Assembly: GCA_034432855.1 (NCBI GenBank)
Contig: DAOUBA010000018.1
Coordinates: 1 to 8,243 of the forward strand
DNA length: 8,243 nt
Source: DAOUBA01 sp034432855
GTDB taxonomy: Bacteria > Chloroflexota > Anaerolineae > B4-G1
Direction of reading: 5' to 3'
Within the stretch, counting starts at the first letter, position 1. Each line of letters starts with the position of its first letter. The notes under the pieces were generated by a model that was given only the letters and a program-made list of their open reading frames with translations, was not told the origin of the DNA and did no database searches. Shown here piece after piece: positions 1 through 5,917 of the stretch. Position numbers and translations under genes: made by a program.

Positions 1-1481
1 TCACGCAACAGGTAGGTACGGCTATCGCCGACGTTGGCGATGGTCGCCACATCTCCGATGACGAGCACCGCCGTCACGGTAGAGCCCATATCGCTGGCCT
101 TCCCCTGGCCGCGCTCCAGGAGCACGTTGTTGGCCTGCTGGATCGCCTGGCTCAGCAACTCGCCGGGTACGTCTTCGGCCGAGAGTTTGCGCGTCGTCTT
201 TTGCAGGTCCGGGAGCACTTTGGTCTTGATGATCCAGTCGGTGACGACGCGGTTGACAGCGCGACTGGCCGCGTCGCCGGCCTCGTGCCCGCCCATCCCA
301 TCCGCTACCAGGTAAAAGCCAATCGGCACCGCGCCTCCGTCCTGCTCCTTGTGGAAGGTGAAGGTGACGACCGCGTCCTCGTTGCGGGTATGCTGGCGTC
401 CCGGATGGGTTGCCTGCCCGTGCGCAGGCTTGAGGGGACGGGCTTTGGTCGGGGTAACGGGCGAGATTTCAAAATCGGTCAGCATATCCTGCACCGAGGC
501 GTACTGCTTCTGCATGGCCCGCTCGATGAAGGGACGCAGGTTGGATGGCGCCATCTCGATGCCGCCGCGCGAGAGTTCCTTACCCGTCGCCAGGAAGAAG
601 AGTAGCCAGGCCAGGAACGCGACGTCGCTATCCACCTGCGCCCGCACTGCCTGCGCCTGATCCGGCTGTAGGCGGACGCAACCGCTCAGGTCGGCCAGTT
701 TGATGTTGCCGTCGCCGCCGGTGATGACGAGGCTTTCGATGCTCGCACCGCCGACCTCGGAGTGAGCAAAGCCATTGTCGTAGAGGTAATTCAGCGTCCG
801 CCCGACCTGAACGACGCCGGCGAGCGCCTCGTCGGGCGAGCGCTGTCGCCGCCCGCGCACCAGCACCCCCCAACGGCCGGGGTGCTCCACCACCGTGTAG
901 ACGCTCTCCTGGTACTGCATGACGGCCTGGTGGGGCAGAATGCCGGGATGGCCAGTGCTCAGGCGGATCAACTTTTCGACATCGGCGTCGGTGAGAGAAC
1001 GAACCAGGCGCGGACGACGCTCATGGATCAACACGGGCCGCAAAACAGCGCCACACTGCAAGCACTGGCCGCCAGGGGGATTATCCGGCTGTAACGACCC
1101 GCAAGATGGGCAGGTGAGGTCGAGCGCGTCGTAGTAGATGGAACGGGACAGTTGGCGTGCTGTCAGGATGGCATAACGCTGTTGAGGGTCCTGGGGGTGG
1201 AAAAGGACGCTGCCACGCTCGAGCGGCACCAGCAGGCCAGCCTGAGTCACTGCCGAAGGTACGGCAGGCTGCGAAGAGGCGGGCCGGGGCATTGCCGGCG
1301 GTTCGGGGGGCAACGGGCGGGTAGCAGATGTCGGCCGAAGCGCCTGAGATACAGGCTTGACGCCAGCCAGCGTGGCAGCCACTATCTGGCGCGCCGGCGA
1401 AAAGTCGGCACCGCAGTGCTGGCAGAATTTCGCCTTCCGGCGGTTTCCCTTACCGCAGCGATGGCAGGTGATCACAGTCAT
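1..1481 (-). CDS. Zinc ribbon - pseudokinase - PP2C phosphatase fusion (partial, runs off the left edge)
   Basis: This is a PP2C-family Mn/Mg-dependent Ser/Thr phosphatase, predicted to be cytosolic, that would reverse phosphorylation by the neighbouring kinases. The 493 codons read without a stop from 1481 to the window edge. Zinc ribbon 1 uses C6, C9, C20 and C23. A Pro/Ala-rich linker (about 50-80) follows, then zinc ribbon 2 with C124, C127, C140 and C143. Residues about 160-340 look like a protein-kinase fold without catalysis: the HRD site reads H240-S241-E242, the catalytic-loop Lys and Asn are absent, DFG is D264-L265-S266-G267, there is no glycine-rich loop, and a helix like kinase alpha-F is at 284-300. 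PP2C starts at about 352: RNED 366-369, DGMGGH 394-399, GST 466-468, and VGDSR 484-488, with the metal-binding Asp present. The C-terminal part of PP2C lies outside the window. The ATG at 1481 has a strong GGAGG 4 nt upstream and starts directly on the zinc ribbon. PP2C is certain; the pseudokinase reading is a motif-level judgement. Confidence 0.9.
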   Translation of the reverse strand, partial: MTVITCHRCGKGNRRKAKFCQHCGADFSPARQIVAATLAGVKPVSQALRPTSATRPLPPEPPAMPRPASSQPAVPSAVTQAGLLVPLERGSVLFHPQDPQQRYAILTARQLSRSIYYDALDLTCPSCGSLQPDNPPGGQCLQCGAVLRPVLIHERRPRLVRSLTDADVEKLIRLSTGHPGILPHQAVMQYQESVYTVVEHPGRWGVLVRGRRQRSPDEALAGVVQVGRTLNYLYDNGFAHSEVGGASIESLVITGGDGNIKLADLSGCVRLQPDQAQAVRAQVDSDVAFLAWLLFFLATGKELSRGGIEMAPSNLRPFIERAMQKQYASVQDMLTDFEISPVTPTKARPLKPAHGQATHPGRQHTRNEDAVVTFTFHKEQDGGAVPIGFYLVADGMGGHEAGDAASRAVNRVVTDWIIKTKVLPDLQKTTRKLSAEDVPGELLSQAIQQANNVLLERGQGKASDMGSTVTAVLVIGDVATIANVGDSRTYLLR

Positions 1482-1485
1482 TCCG

Positions 1486-1494
1486 CCTCCCTCC
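1486..1494 (-). promoter_or_regulatory. Ribosome binding site of the PP2C gene
   Basis: The minus strand reads GGAGGGAGG here, ending 4 nt before the ATG at 1481. It is purine-rich and anti-SD complementary, and it fixes the start of a gene whose end lies outside the window. This suggests the PP2C gene can be initiated independently even though it follows kinase 2 in the same direction. Confidence 0.7.
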
Positions 1495-1521
1495 AACGCC
1501 CATCAGGCTCATACGCACTTT

Positions 1522-1691
1522 CCTACAACGTAACTACCCAGGCAGATAATCATCGAAAGGCTGCCAGGACGATTTCGCCAACCCGCACCGGCCTAAAAGA
1601 GCCGGTGCTGGGTCGGAGCGAATACCCAGCACCGCCTGTTCACGGCGGTGCGACCCAAAAACCAGACCAGCCTGGGTAGTTACCCTATAAC
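1522..1691. mobile_element. MITE-like element: 14-bp terminal inverted repeats with 8-bp flanking direct repeats
   Basis: The gap between kinase 2 and the PP2C gene holds a perfect 14-bp inverted repeat: GTAACTACCCAGGC at 1530-1543 and its reverse complement at 1670-1683. Directly outside the arms are CCTACAAC (1522-1529) and CCTATAAC (1684-1691), which match at 7 of 8 positions and look like a target-site duplication. The 154-bp interior has no credible ORF but has four alternating hairpin arms (1581-1656). This is what a small non-autonomous transposable element looks like. The right-hand direct repeat contains the TAG stop of kinase 2 (1685-1687), so an insertion here would leave both genes intact. 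Alternatives are a long-range RNA stem or a structured 3' UTR. A single copy cannot separate these. Confidence 0.5.
1581..1656 (-). terminator. Nested alternating hairpins, possible attenuator or weak terminator
   Basis: Four related arms alternate in orientation and can pair in different ways. Stem 1 is 1585-1592 with 1601-1608 (8 bp, loop CTAAAAGA). Stem 2 is 1603-1613 with 1624-1634 (11 bp, loop 10 nt). Stem 3 is 1629-1636 with 1644-1651 (8 bp, loop 7 nt). Stem 2 shares bases with both others, so stems 1 and 3 exclude stem 2. On the minus-strand transcript stem 2 is followed by GCTCTTTTA, a short U-rich run typical of a weak intrinsic terminator. Transcription from kinase 2 into the PP2C gene could therefore be partly stopped here. 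The stems are seen directly; the terminating role is inferred. Confidence 0.4.
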
Positions 1692-3418
1692 AATGACAGC
1701 AGGCAGATCCATAATACACCCAGGGCGACAGCAGCCTCTATCAGCATAGCGGCGATTGTGACGGCCCATCCCACAGCAACCTGCTCCGGATGAGGGACAA
1801 CGACCACCTCGACCGGCACGTTCAGGGTGTCTCCATACTTTAACTGCGCCTTCACACGCCCATGGGCCTTTTGCTCCACCGGGACCAGAGAACGGGTATG
1901 CCAGCCGGCCCAACGCTTGAACGACGAACCGCCCAGTTGTAACCGCCCCGCCTGGAGCAACGGAGTCTTGAGTGTAACGGTCACCTGTTCCCCGCTCTGC
2001 CCCAGACTGGTAGGGCTTACCTGGAGCCATGGCACACTGGCGCTCAGGTCAACCTGCCCGCCGGCCGGAAAGGTGAACTGGAGCGTACGGGGCTGGGCAC
2101 TGCCCCCTATCATCACCCTGCCAAAATCCAATGCCTGAGGGGTGACCGAAAGACGGCCGGCCGACGGGGCAGGCTTTTTTCCGACAGCAGCCGCTGGATA
2201 TGGCTTCGGCATCCCTTCCCCTAACAACGCCTGACGCATCGCAGCGATTGATGGATGGCGGTCATCCCTCTTCGGCTTTACCGCCTTGGTGATAGCATCC
2301 GCAACCCGGCTGCTCACTTTGGGGTTCAGGCTGCGCACGGGTGGAAACTGGAACAACACCCTGGCCGGATCGTGCAGCGTGAGCAACTGGTGCAGCATCG
2401 CGCCCAATGCATACACGTCGGCTCGCTCATCGGTCTGAGATTTGCCGTACTGTTCCGGCGGCGCATAGCCGTCGGTGCCGAACTCGACCGTGTCCTTGCG
2501 CTTGCCCGGCTTGTAGAAGCGGGCAATGCCAAAGTCAATCAACTTGACGGTATCGCTGCCATCCACCACCATCACATTGGAAGGCTTCATGTCACGGTAG
2601 ATGATCTTGGGCTGCTGGTTATGCAAATAATCCAGCGCGTCACACAACTGGTCAGCCCAGACCAGGACCTGATCTTCGGGGAACGGCTCCGTGCGCCCTT
2701 CCAGCATCTTTTGCAACGTCTGTCCCTGAACGAACTCCATCACCATATAGTGATGCTGATCCTCCTGGAAGCGGTCGCTGACCCGCACCAGGTTGGGGTG
2801 TTCCAGGTGAGCCAGCAGTTCCGCCTCACGCTGGAAAGACTCGAGCACACGCTTACGTTCGCCGGGAGCGATGGTTGCTTCGCTCATCTCTTTCACGGCC
2901 ACCAACTTATCGTTCAGCTGCCTGTCCTGTGCCTTGTAAACCGCCCCCATCCCTCCCTGAGCGATCTTTTCGAGGATGACGTAACGGCCGACCAGGAGGG
3001 AGAGCGGGAGGAGGCCGCCGGTAGCGGAGCGCGCAGGCTGCTGCGACGGCGGAATGGGCCTGGGGACTGCTGCCAGTGGGCGACTGCAAAGGCGACAAAA
3101 GCGGGCGCCCGGGCGGATAGGGGCACCGCAGGAGGGGCAGTGCAGCACAGCGACAGGAGACGGCAGCACGGTAAGCAGGGTACCGCAGCGCGGACAGAAG
3201 CGGGCGTTGGCCCGCACCGGCACGCCGCAACGGGGACAGGTGACAGGTACAGCCACAACCGCCTGCCCGCACTGCCTGCAAAAGCGGGCATTGCTACGTA
3301 GCACCGCCCCACAGTGGGGGCAGGTCTGCACGGCGACGGGCGCGAGGGCGCTCCGGCATTGCCGGCAAAAACGCGCCTCCGGGCGGTTGCTCGCGCCGCA
3401 GCGTAGACAGACGTTCAC
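1685..3418 (-). CDS. Ser/Thr protein kinase with four zinc ribbons, BACON-like domain and C-terminal membrane anchor
   Basis: This Hanks-type kinase of 577 aa should phosphorylate Ser/Thr on partner proteins. Four tandem zinc ribbons open it: C4/C7/C18/C21, C33/C36/C47/C50, C61/C64/C75/C78 and C94/C97/C108/C111. The kinase domain (about 146-400) is complete: Gly loop QGGMGAVYKA 154-163, K176, alpha-C E198, YRD 274-276 (Tyr replacing His), K278, N281, DFG 295-297 and PPE 320-322. T310 and T315 in the activation loop are possible phosphosites. Residues about 421-545 form a beta-rich domain with 'LDFG' and 'PWLQVSP' signatures that fit BACON or related Ig-like folds. Residues about 547-577 are a hydrophobic helix ending the protein, so it should be tail-anchored with everything else in the cytosol. 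The start is GTG, overlapping the NERD-FHA stop by 4 bp (GTGA), with a GAGG 9 nt upstream. No other start would keep the first zinc ribbon. Confidence 0.95.
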   Translation of the reverse strand: MNVCLRCGASNRPEARFCRQCRSALAPVAVQTCPHCGAVLRSNARFCRQCGQAVVAVPVTCPRCGVPVRANARFCPRCGTLLTVLPSPVAVLHCPSCGAPIRPGARFCRLCSRPLAAVPRPIPPSQQPARSATGGLLPLSLLVGRYVILEKIAQGGMGAVYKAQDRQLNDKLVAVKEMSEATIAPGERKRVLESFQREAELLAHLEHPNLVRVSDRFQEDQHHYMVMEFVQGQTLQKMLEGRTEPFPEDQVLVWADQLCDALDYLHNQQPKIIYRDMKPSNVMVVDGSDTVKLIDFGIARFYKPGKRKDTVEFGTDGYAPPEQYGKSQTDERADVYALGAMLHQLLTLHDPARVLFQFPPVRSLNPKVSSRVADAITKAVKPKRDDRHPSIAAMRQALLGEGMPKPYPAAAVGKKPAPSAGRLSVTPQALDFGRVMIGGSAQPRTLQFTFPAGGQVDLSASVPWLQVSPTSLGQSGEQVTVTLKTPLLQAGRLQLGGSSFKRWAGWHTRSLVPVEQKAHGRVKAQLKYGDTLNVPVEVVVVPHPEQVAVGWAVTIAAMLIEAAVALGVLWICLLSLL

Positions 3419-4389
3419 GACTCCTCATCCTCGTACAACAACAACGTGTAGGCAGCCGGGCCGAAACGGACGATCGAGTTGTTCTTCAGGGCAAATTCTC
3501 TCCCCTGCACCCGGCTCTCAGTGCGCTGGTCACCGGCATAGTCCACGAAGGTGCCGCTGGTGCTGTCGAGGTCGCGCACCACCCAGCGGCCATCCCGGCG
3601 GTACACCTGCGCGTGGCGGCGGGAGACGGTGGGGTCGGCAATGACAAGATCGTTGTCCGGCTCCCGTCCTACGCTGATGGAATCCTTGTCAAGCATGTCC
3701 AGGCGAAACAACGGCGCCGAAAGCGTGTGGCCGCGCGCCACGAGCACGGCAAACGGTGCGGGCCGCCACTCGGCCAATTTCTCCGTCGGCTGCGCCAACT
3801 GCCAGCGGTGTAATTGCAGCAGATAGGGGATGCGGCTCATCTCCTGGGACGAAAGGGACATCTTCTTCGAGGAACGCATCACCAGCGCGGTAAGGAATAC
3901 GGGCAATCCGACAGCCCGGGCGGGCCACTCGCCGATCTCGATCCGGCTGCCGGGGGGCAAGTCCGGGTAAAGAACGATGAAGCTCATTACCTCGGCCCAG
4001 TCTATTGGGCGCTCGCGCTCCACGCCGGCGCCGATCTCGGCGGCGTGTTTCTGGCACCACTCTTTCCAACTGTAGTAATTCCGCTGGACCTGCTTGAAAG
4101 GGTTGGGCCGGTCGGGGTTGAGGACACTCTCCGTGCCGTCCTCGTGGAGCGCCCTCCAATCGCCTTCGCGCCCGCCGACGATGGGCTCCCAGGCGTGCTT
4201 GAGTTCGGCCAGAAAGACGCCATCGCGCTTGAGGACGACCAGGTCAATCTCGTTGCTCTGTCCGGCAAAAAAGTTGTGCAGGAGAACAAAATGCTCTTGC
4301 TGGGGGTGAAGGTACTGGTAGAGTTCGAGCAGCGTTTTCTGCTCGGCTTCGTGGTGCGGCCTTTCGCCGTACCAGATTTCGACGCTCAT
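3415..4389 (-). CDS. NERD nuclease-like domain fused to a FHA phosphothreonine-binding domain
   Basis: This is a 324-aa soluble protein. The N-terminal NERD domain (about 5-120) has the PD-(D/E)xK-like core: NEID at 46-49 (D49), E62-x-K64 in 'AELKHAW', and a conserved Q100 after 'NPFK'. An early Glu pair (E13, E15) is also present. NERD proteins are related to nucleases, but activity is rarely shown. A mainly helical middle segment (about 120-215) was not recognised. The C-terminal FHA domain (about 215-320) has GRE 241-243, SRRH 256-259 and STSGT 276-280, the phosphopeptide-binding loops, though the usual Asn of 'NGT' is Ser278. The ATG at 4389 has GGGAGG at 6 nt. An in-frame TTG at 4458, with AGGAGGG at 9 nt, would add 23 residues that resemble nothing in NERD proteins. 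The stop overlaps the kinase 2 start. A reader-plus-effector role under kinase control is inference. Confidence 0.9.
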   Translation of the reverse strand: MSVEIWYGERPHHEAEQKTLLELYQYLHPQQEHFVLLHNFFAGQSNEIDLVVLKRDGVFLAELKHAWEPIVGGREGDWRALHEDGTESVLNPDRPNPFKQVQRNYYSWKEWCQKHAAEIGAGVERERPIDWAEVMSFIVLYPDLPPGSRIEIGEWPARAVGLPVFLTALVMRSSKKMSLSSQEMSRIPYLLQLHRWQLAQPTEKLAEWRPAPFAVLVARGHTLSAPLFRLDMLDKDSISVGREPDNDLVIADPTVSRRHAQVYRRDGRWVVRDLDSTSGTFVDYAGDQRTESRVQGREFALKNNSIVRFGPAAYTLLLYEDEES

Positions 4390-4395
4390 AGAGCA

Positions 4396-4401
4396 CCTCC
4401 C
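4396..4401 (-). promoter_or_regulatory. Ribosome binding site favouring the 4389 start of NERD-FHA
   Basis: The minus strand reads GGGAGG, 6 nt before the ATG at 4389. It competes with a second strong site, AGGAGGG at 4468-4474, that serves a possible TTG start at 4458. The 4389 start is preferred because it is ATG and the protein then begins 'MSVEIWYGERP', right at the NERD domain. Confidence 0.6.
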
Positions 4402-4487
4402 TTTGCCCATCACGGGCCGTCCTTGTGTCCAAAGACACTTTGCCCCGTCACAGGGCAAGTTGTGGGACCCTCCTAAACTTTATTGTA
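4401..4487 (-). promoter_or_regulatory. Candidate promoter and structured leader upstream of NERD-FHA
   Basis: The 123-bp gap after the vWA gene contains TACAAT on the minus strand (4487-4482), a good -10 match without a convincing -35. Downstream come three small stem-loops: 4440-4445 with 4453-4458 (TTGCCC/GGGCAA), 4425-4429 with 4434-4438 (GTGTC/GACAC) and 4405-4408 with 4414-4417 (GCCC/GGGC). The first and third are related copies: CTTTGCCC at 4401-4408 recurs at 4438-4445, each followed by GGGC. An alternative TTG start lies in a stem arm. This could allow separate expression of the NERD-FHA/kinase 2 pair. The promoter call is weak; the repeats are directly visible. Confidence 0.35.
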
Positions 4488-4512
4488 CTACCAGGTGCCT
4501 GAACGCGCCACT

Positions 4513-5886
4513 CTAATCCGCCAACCGCTGCGTCAACTTGCGCGTTTCGTAGCGCAGCCTCTTGGTGCGCTGGGGATCAGCCTGGCCGTACTGCTCCAGT
4601 TCCGCCGCCTGGCGCCCCACCTCGGCGGCCAACTCCTCCTCGCCCATATCGAGCAGACGGGTGGCGGCGGCGCGCAGGCGACGCGTGGCGCCGGCTACGT
4701 TCCCTGCAGCAAGGTCTGCCTGGGCGCGCTGCTGCAGTTTGTAGGCGCTCAACGCCTCGACCACACACATCACCTCCGGCCTCTGTTGCACAACCCGTGC
4801 CGGATCGGGCGTGTACTCGACCACTACGTCGGCGCGGGTCTTGAGGCCGGCCAGGCCGCCGGCGGGGTCGTCGCAGGCCAGCAAGACCTGCGCCAGCCGG
4901 TAAACCCCTGCGGCGCGCGGCGGCGCGATCAGTTCCAGCAGCAGCGCCGGCTCTTCGCCCGCCACCAGGTCGCCCAAAGGAAAACTGTAACTGCCACCCT
5001 GATTGACCGTCTCGAGCGGGGCGATAGCCGGCCGTACACGATAAGCCGCACGCACCTCCACGCCCTGGGAAGGGCGCAGTTTGAGTTCCAGGTTGCGGTA
5101 ACTCACCCCCTGCGCCCGCTGCAACTCCTGAGCAAAGGCGGCAGGGATGTCGTCCGGCTCGCTCAGCAGATAGGCCTCGCCGCCGGTCTGGTCGGCGATG
5201 GGGATCATCAACTCCTCGTTGAACTCGCCACCCAGGCCCATCGTACTGATGGGGATATGGGCCTCCCGCGCCCGCGTGGCTGCGGCGTGGCATTCGGCCT
5301 CGTCGCGCGTAAAGCCGTCGGTGAGGACCAGCATGCGGTCGGCAAGACCCGGCGCTCTACCCCGCTGCAACTCTTCGAACGCCAGCGCCATCCCGCGTCC
5401 GACGTAGGTCTCGTCGCCCAGTTGCAACTCGTCCAGCCCATCCAGAATGTCGAGCAGGCGGCGCTTTTCGGTGCCACGGCTATTGGGGATGAGGGTGACC
5501 GCCTGCCCGGCGAAGGCGACCAGGGCGAAGCGGTCGGTGGGGCGGAGCTGCTCGACGGCGGCCCGCAGCGCGTCCATCACGCGGTCAATCTTGCGCGGCA
5601 GGGCGGATAGCAGTTCGGTGGGCAGATCGGCCGACTGCCAGGCCGGGACGGAATCCACCAGCACTTCTTTGAGCATGCCCCGGCGGGCCAATTCCTTGAA
5701 CTGCTCGTCGGTGGCCAGGCGAAAATGCATGGATTCGCTCACGTCCACCACCAGTGCCAGATTGAGCGGCAGCGGAGCGGCCTCGGCGCCTCCGCTCACT
5801 GCCAGTAGCAGATAGACCAGGCGCGGGGTACCGACACTAGGCAGATAGGGAGTGCTTGTGATACACTCAATTTGCAGTGAGGCCAC
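4513..5886 (-). CDS. von Willebrand factor A domain protein with intact MIDAS
   Basis: This 457-aa protein carries a vWA domain (about 40-257) that should bind a metal ion and a protein partner, probably as a scaffold or adaptor. The MIDAS is complete: D48-x-S50-x-S52, T160 and D190 in 'VLTDG'. A segment of roughly 40 residues (about 55-97) separates the DxSxS motif from the helix 'KIDRVMDALRAAV', longer than usual in this family. A beta-rich part follows (about 258-360), as in YfbK-like or 'calcium-activated chloride channel-like' vWA proteins; the C-terminus (375-457) is charged and helical, perhaps TPR-like or coiled coil. No signal peptide or clear membrane helix is seen, so it is probably cytosolic. 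The start is GTG, with GGGGG 7 nt upstream, and gives the N-terminal strand 'TPYLPSVGTPRLVYLLLAV' usual before the vWA fold. It lies 31 bp after the metallopeptidase gene, which fits one operon. vWA proteins linked to kinases and PP2C are known from Ter loci, but this is not a close TerY match by eye. Confidence 0.9.
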   Translation of the reverse strand: MASLQIECITSTPYLPSVGTPRLVYLLLAVSGGAEAAPLPLNLALVVDVSESMHFRLATDEQFKELARRGMLKEVLVDSVPAWQSADLPTELLSALPRKIDRVMDALRAAVEQLRPTDRFALVAFAGQAVTLIPNSRGTEKRRLLDILDGLDELQLGDETYVGRGMALAFEELQRGRAPGLADRMLVLTDGFTRDEAECHAAATRAREAHIPISTMGLGGEFNEELMIPIADQTGGEAYLLSEPDDIPAAFAQELQRAQGVSYRNLELKLRPSQGVEVRAAYRVRPAIAPLETVNQGGSYSFPLGDLVAGEEPALLLELIAPPRAAGVYRLAQVLLACDDPAGGLAGLKTRADVVVEYTPDPARVVQQRPEVMCVVEALSAYKLQQRAQADLAAGNVAGATRRLRAAATRLLDMGEEELAAEVGRQAAELEQYGQADPQRTKRLRYETRKLTQRLAD

Positions 5887-5917
5887 CGCTAAACCCCCGG
5901 ATCAGTGCATTACAATT

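Noticed and set aside
1534..1719. Small minus-strand ORF (61 codons) over the gap after kinase 2
   Set aside because: It runs through the inverted-repeat element and the end of kinase 2; composition and position fit chance.
2255..3301. Long plus-strand ORF (348 codons)
   Set aside because: It lies wholly antisense to kinase 2, whose catalytic motifs are intact; the translation is a His/Arg/Leu-rich shadow without a recognisable domain.
4577..5293. Minus-strand ORF of 238 codons within the vWA gene
   Set aside because: Same strand but another frame, Arg/Gly/Pro-rich and low complexity; typical GC-rich shadow.
4483..5610. Plus-strand ORF antisense to the vWA gene (375 codons)
   Set aside because: The opposite strand has a complete vWA MIDAS; this frame is a by-product of GC-rich codon use.
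4513..5886. Assignment of the vWA protein as TerY
   Set aside because: It has extra beta and helical regions after the vWA domain, more like YfbK-type proteins; no TerD-like gene is present in the window.
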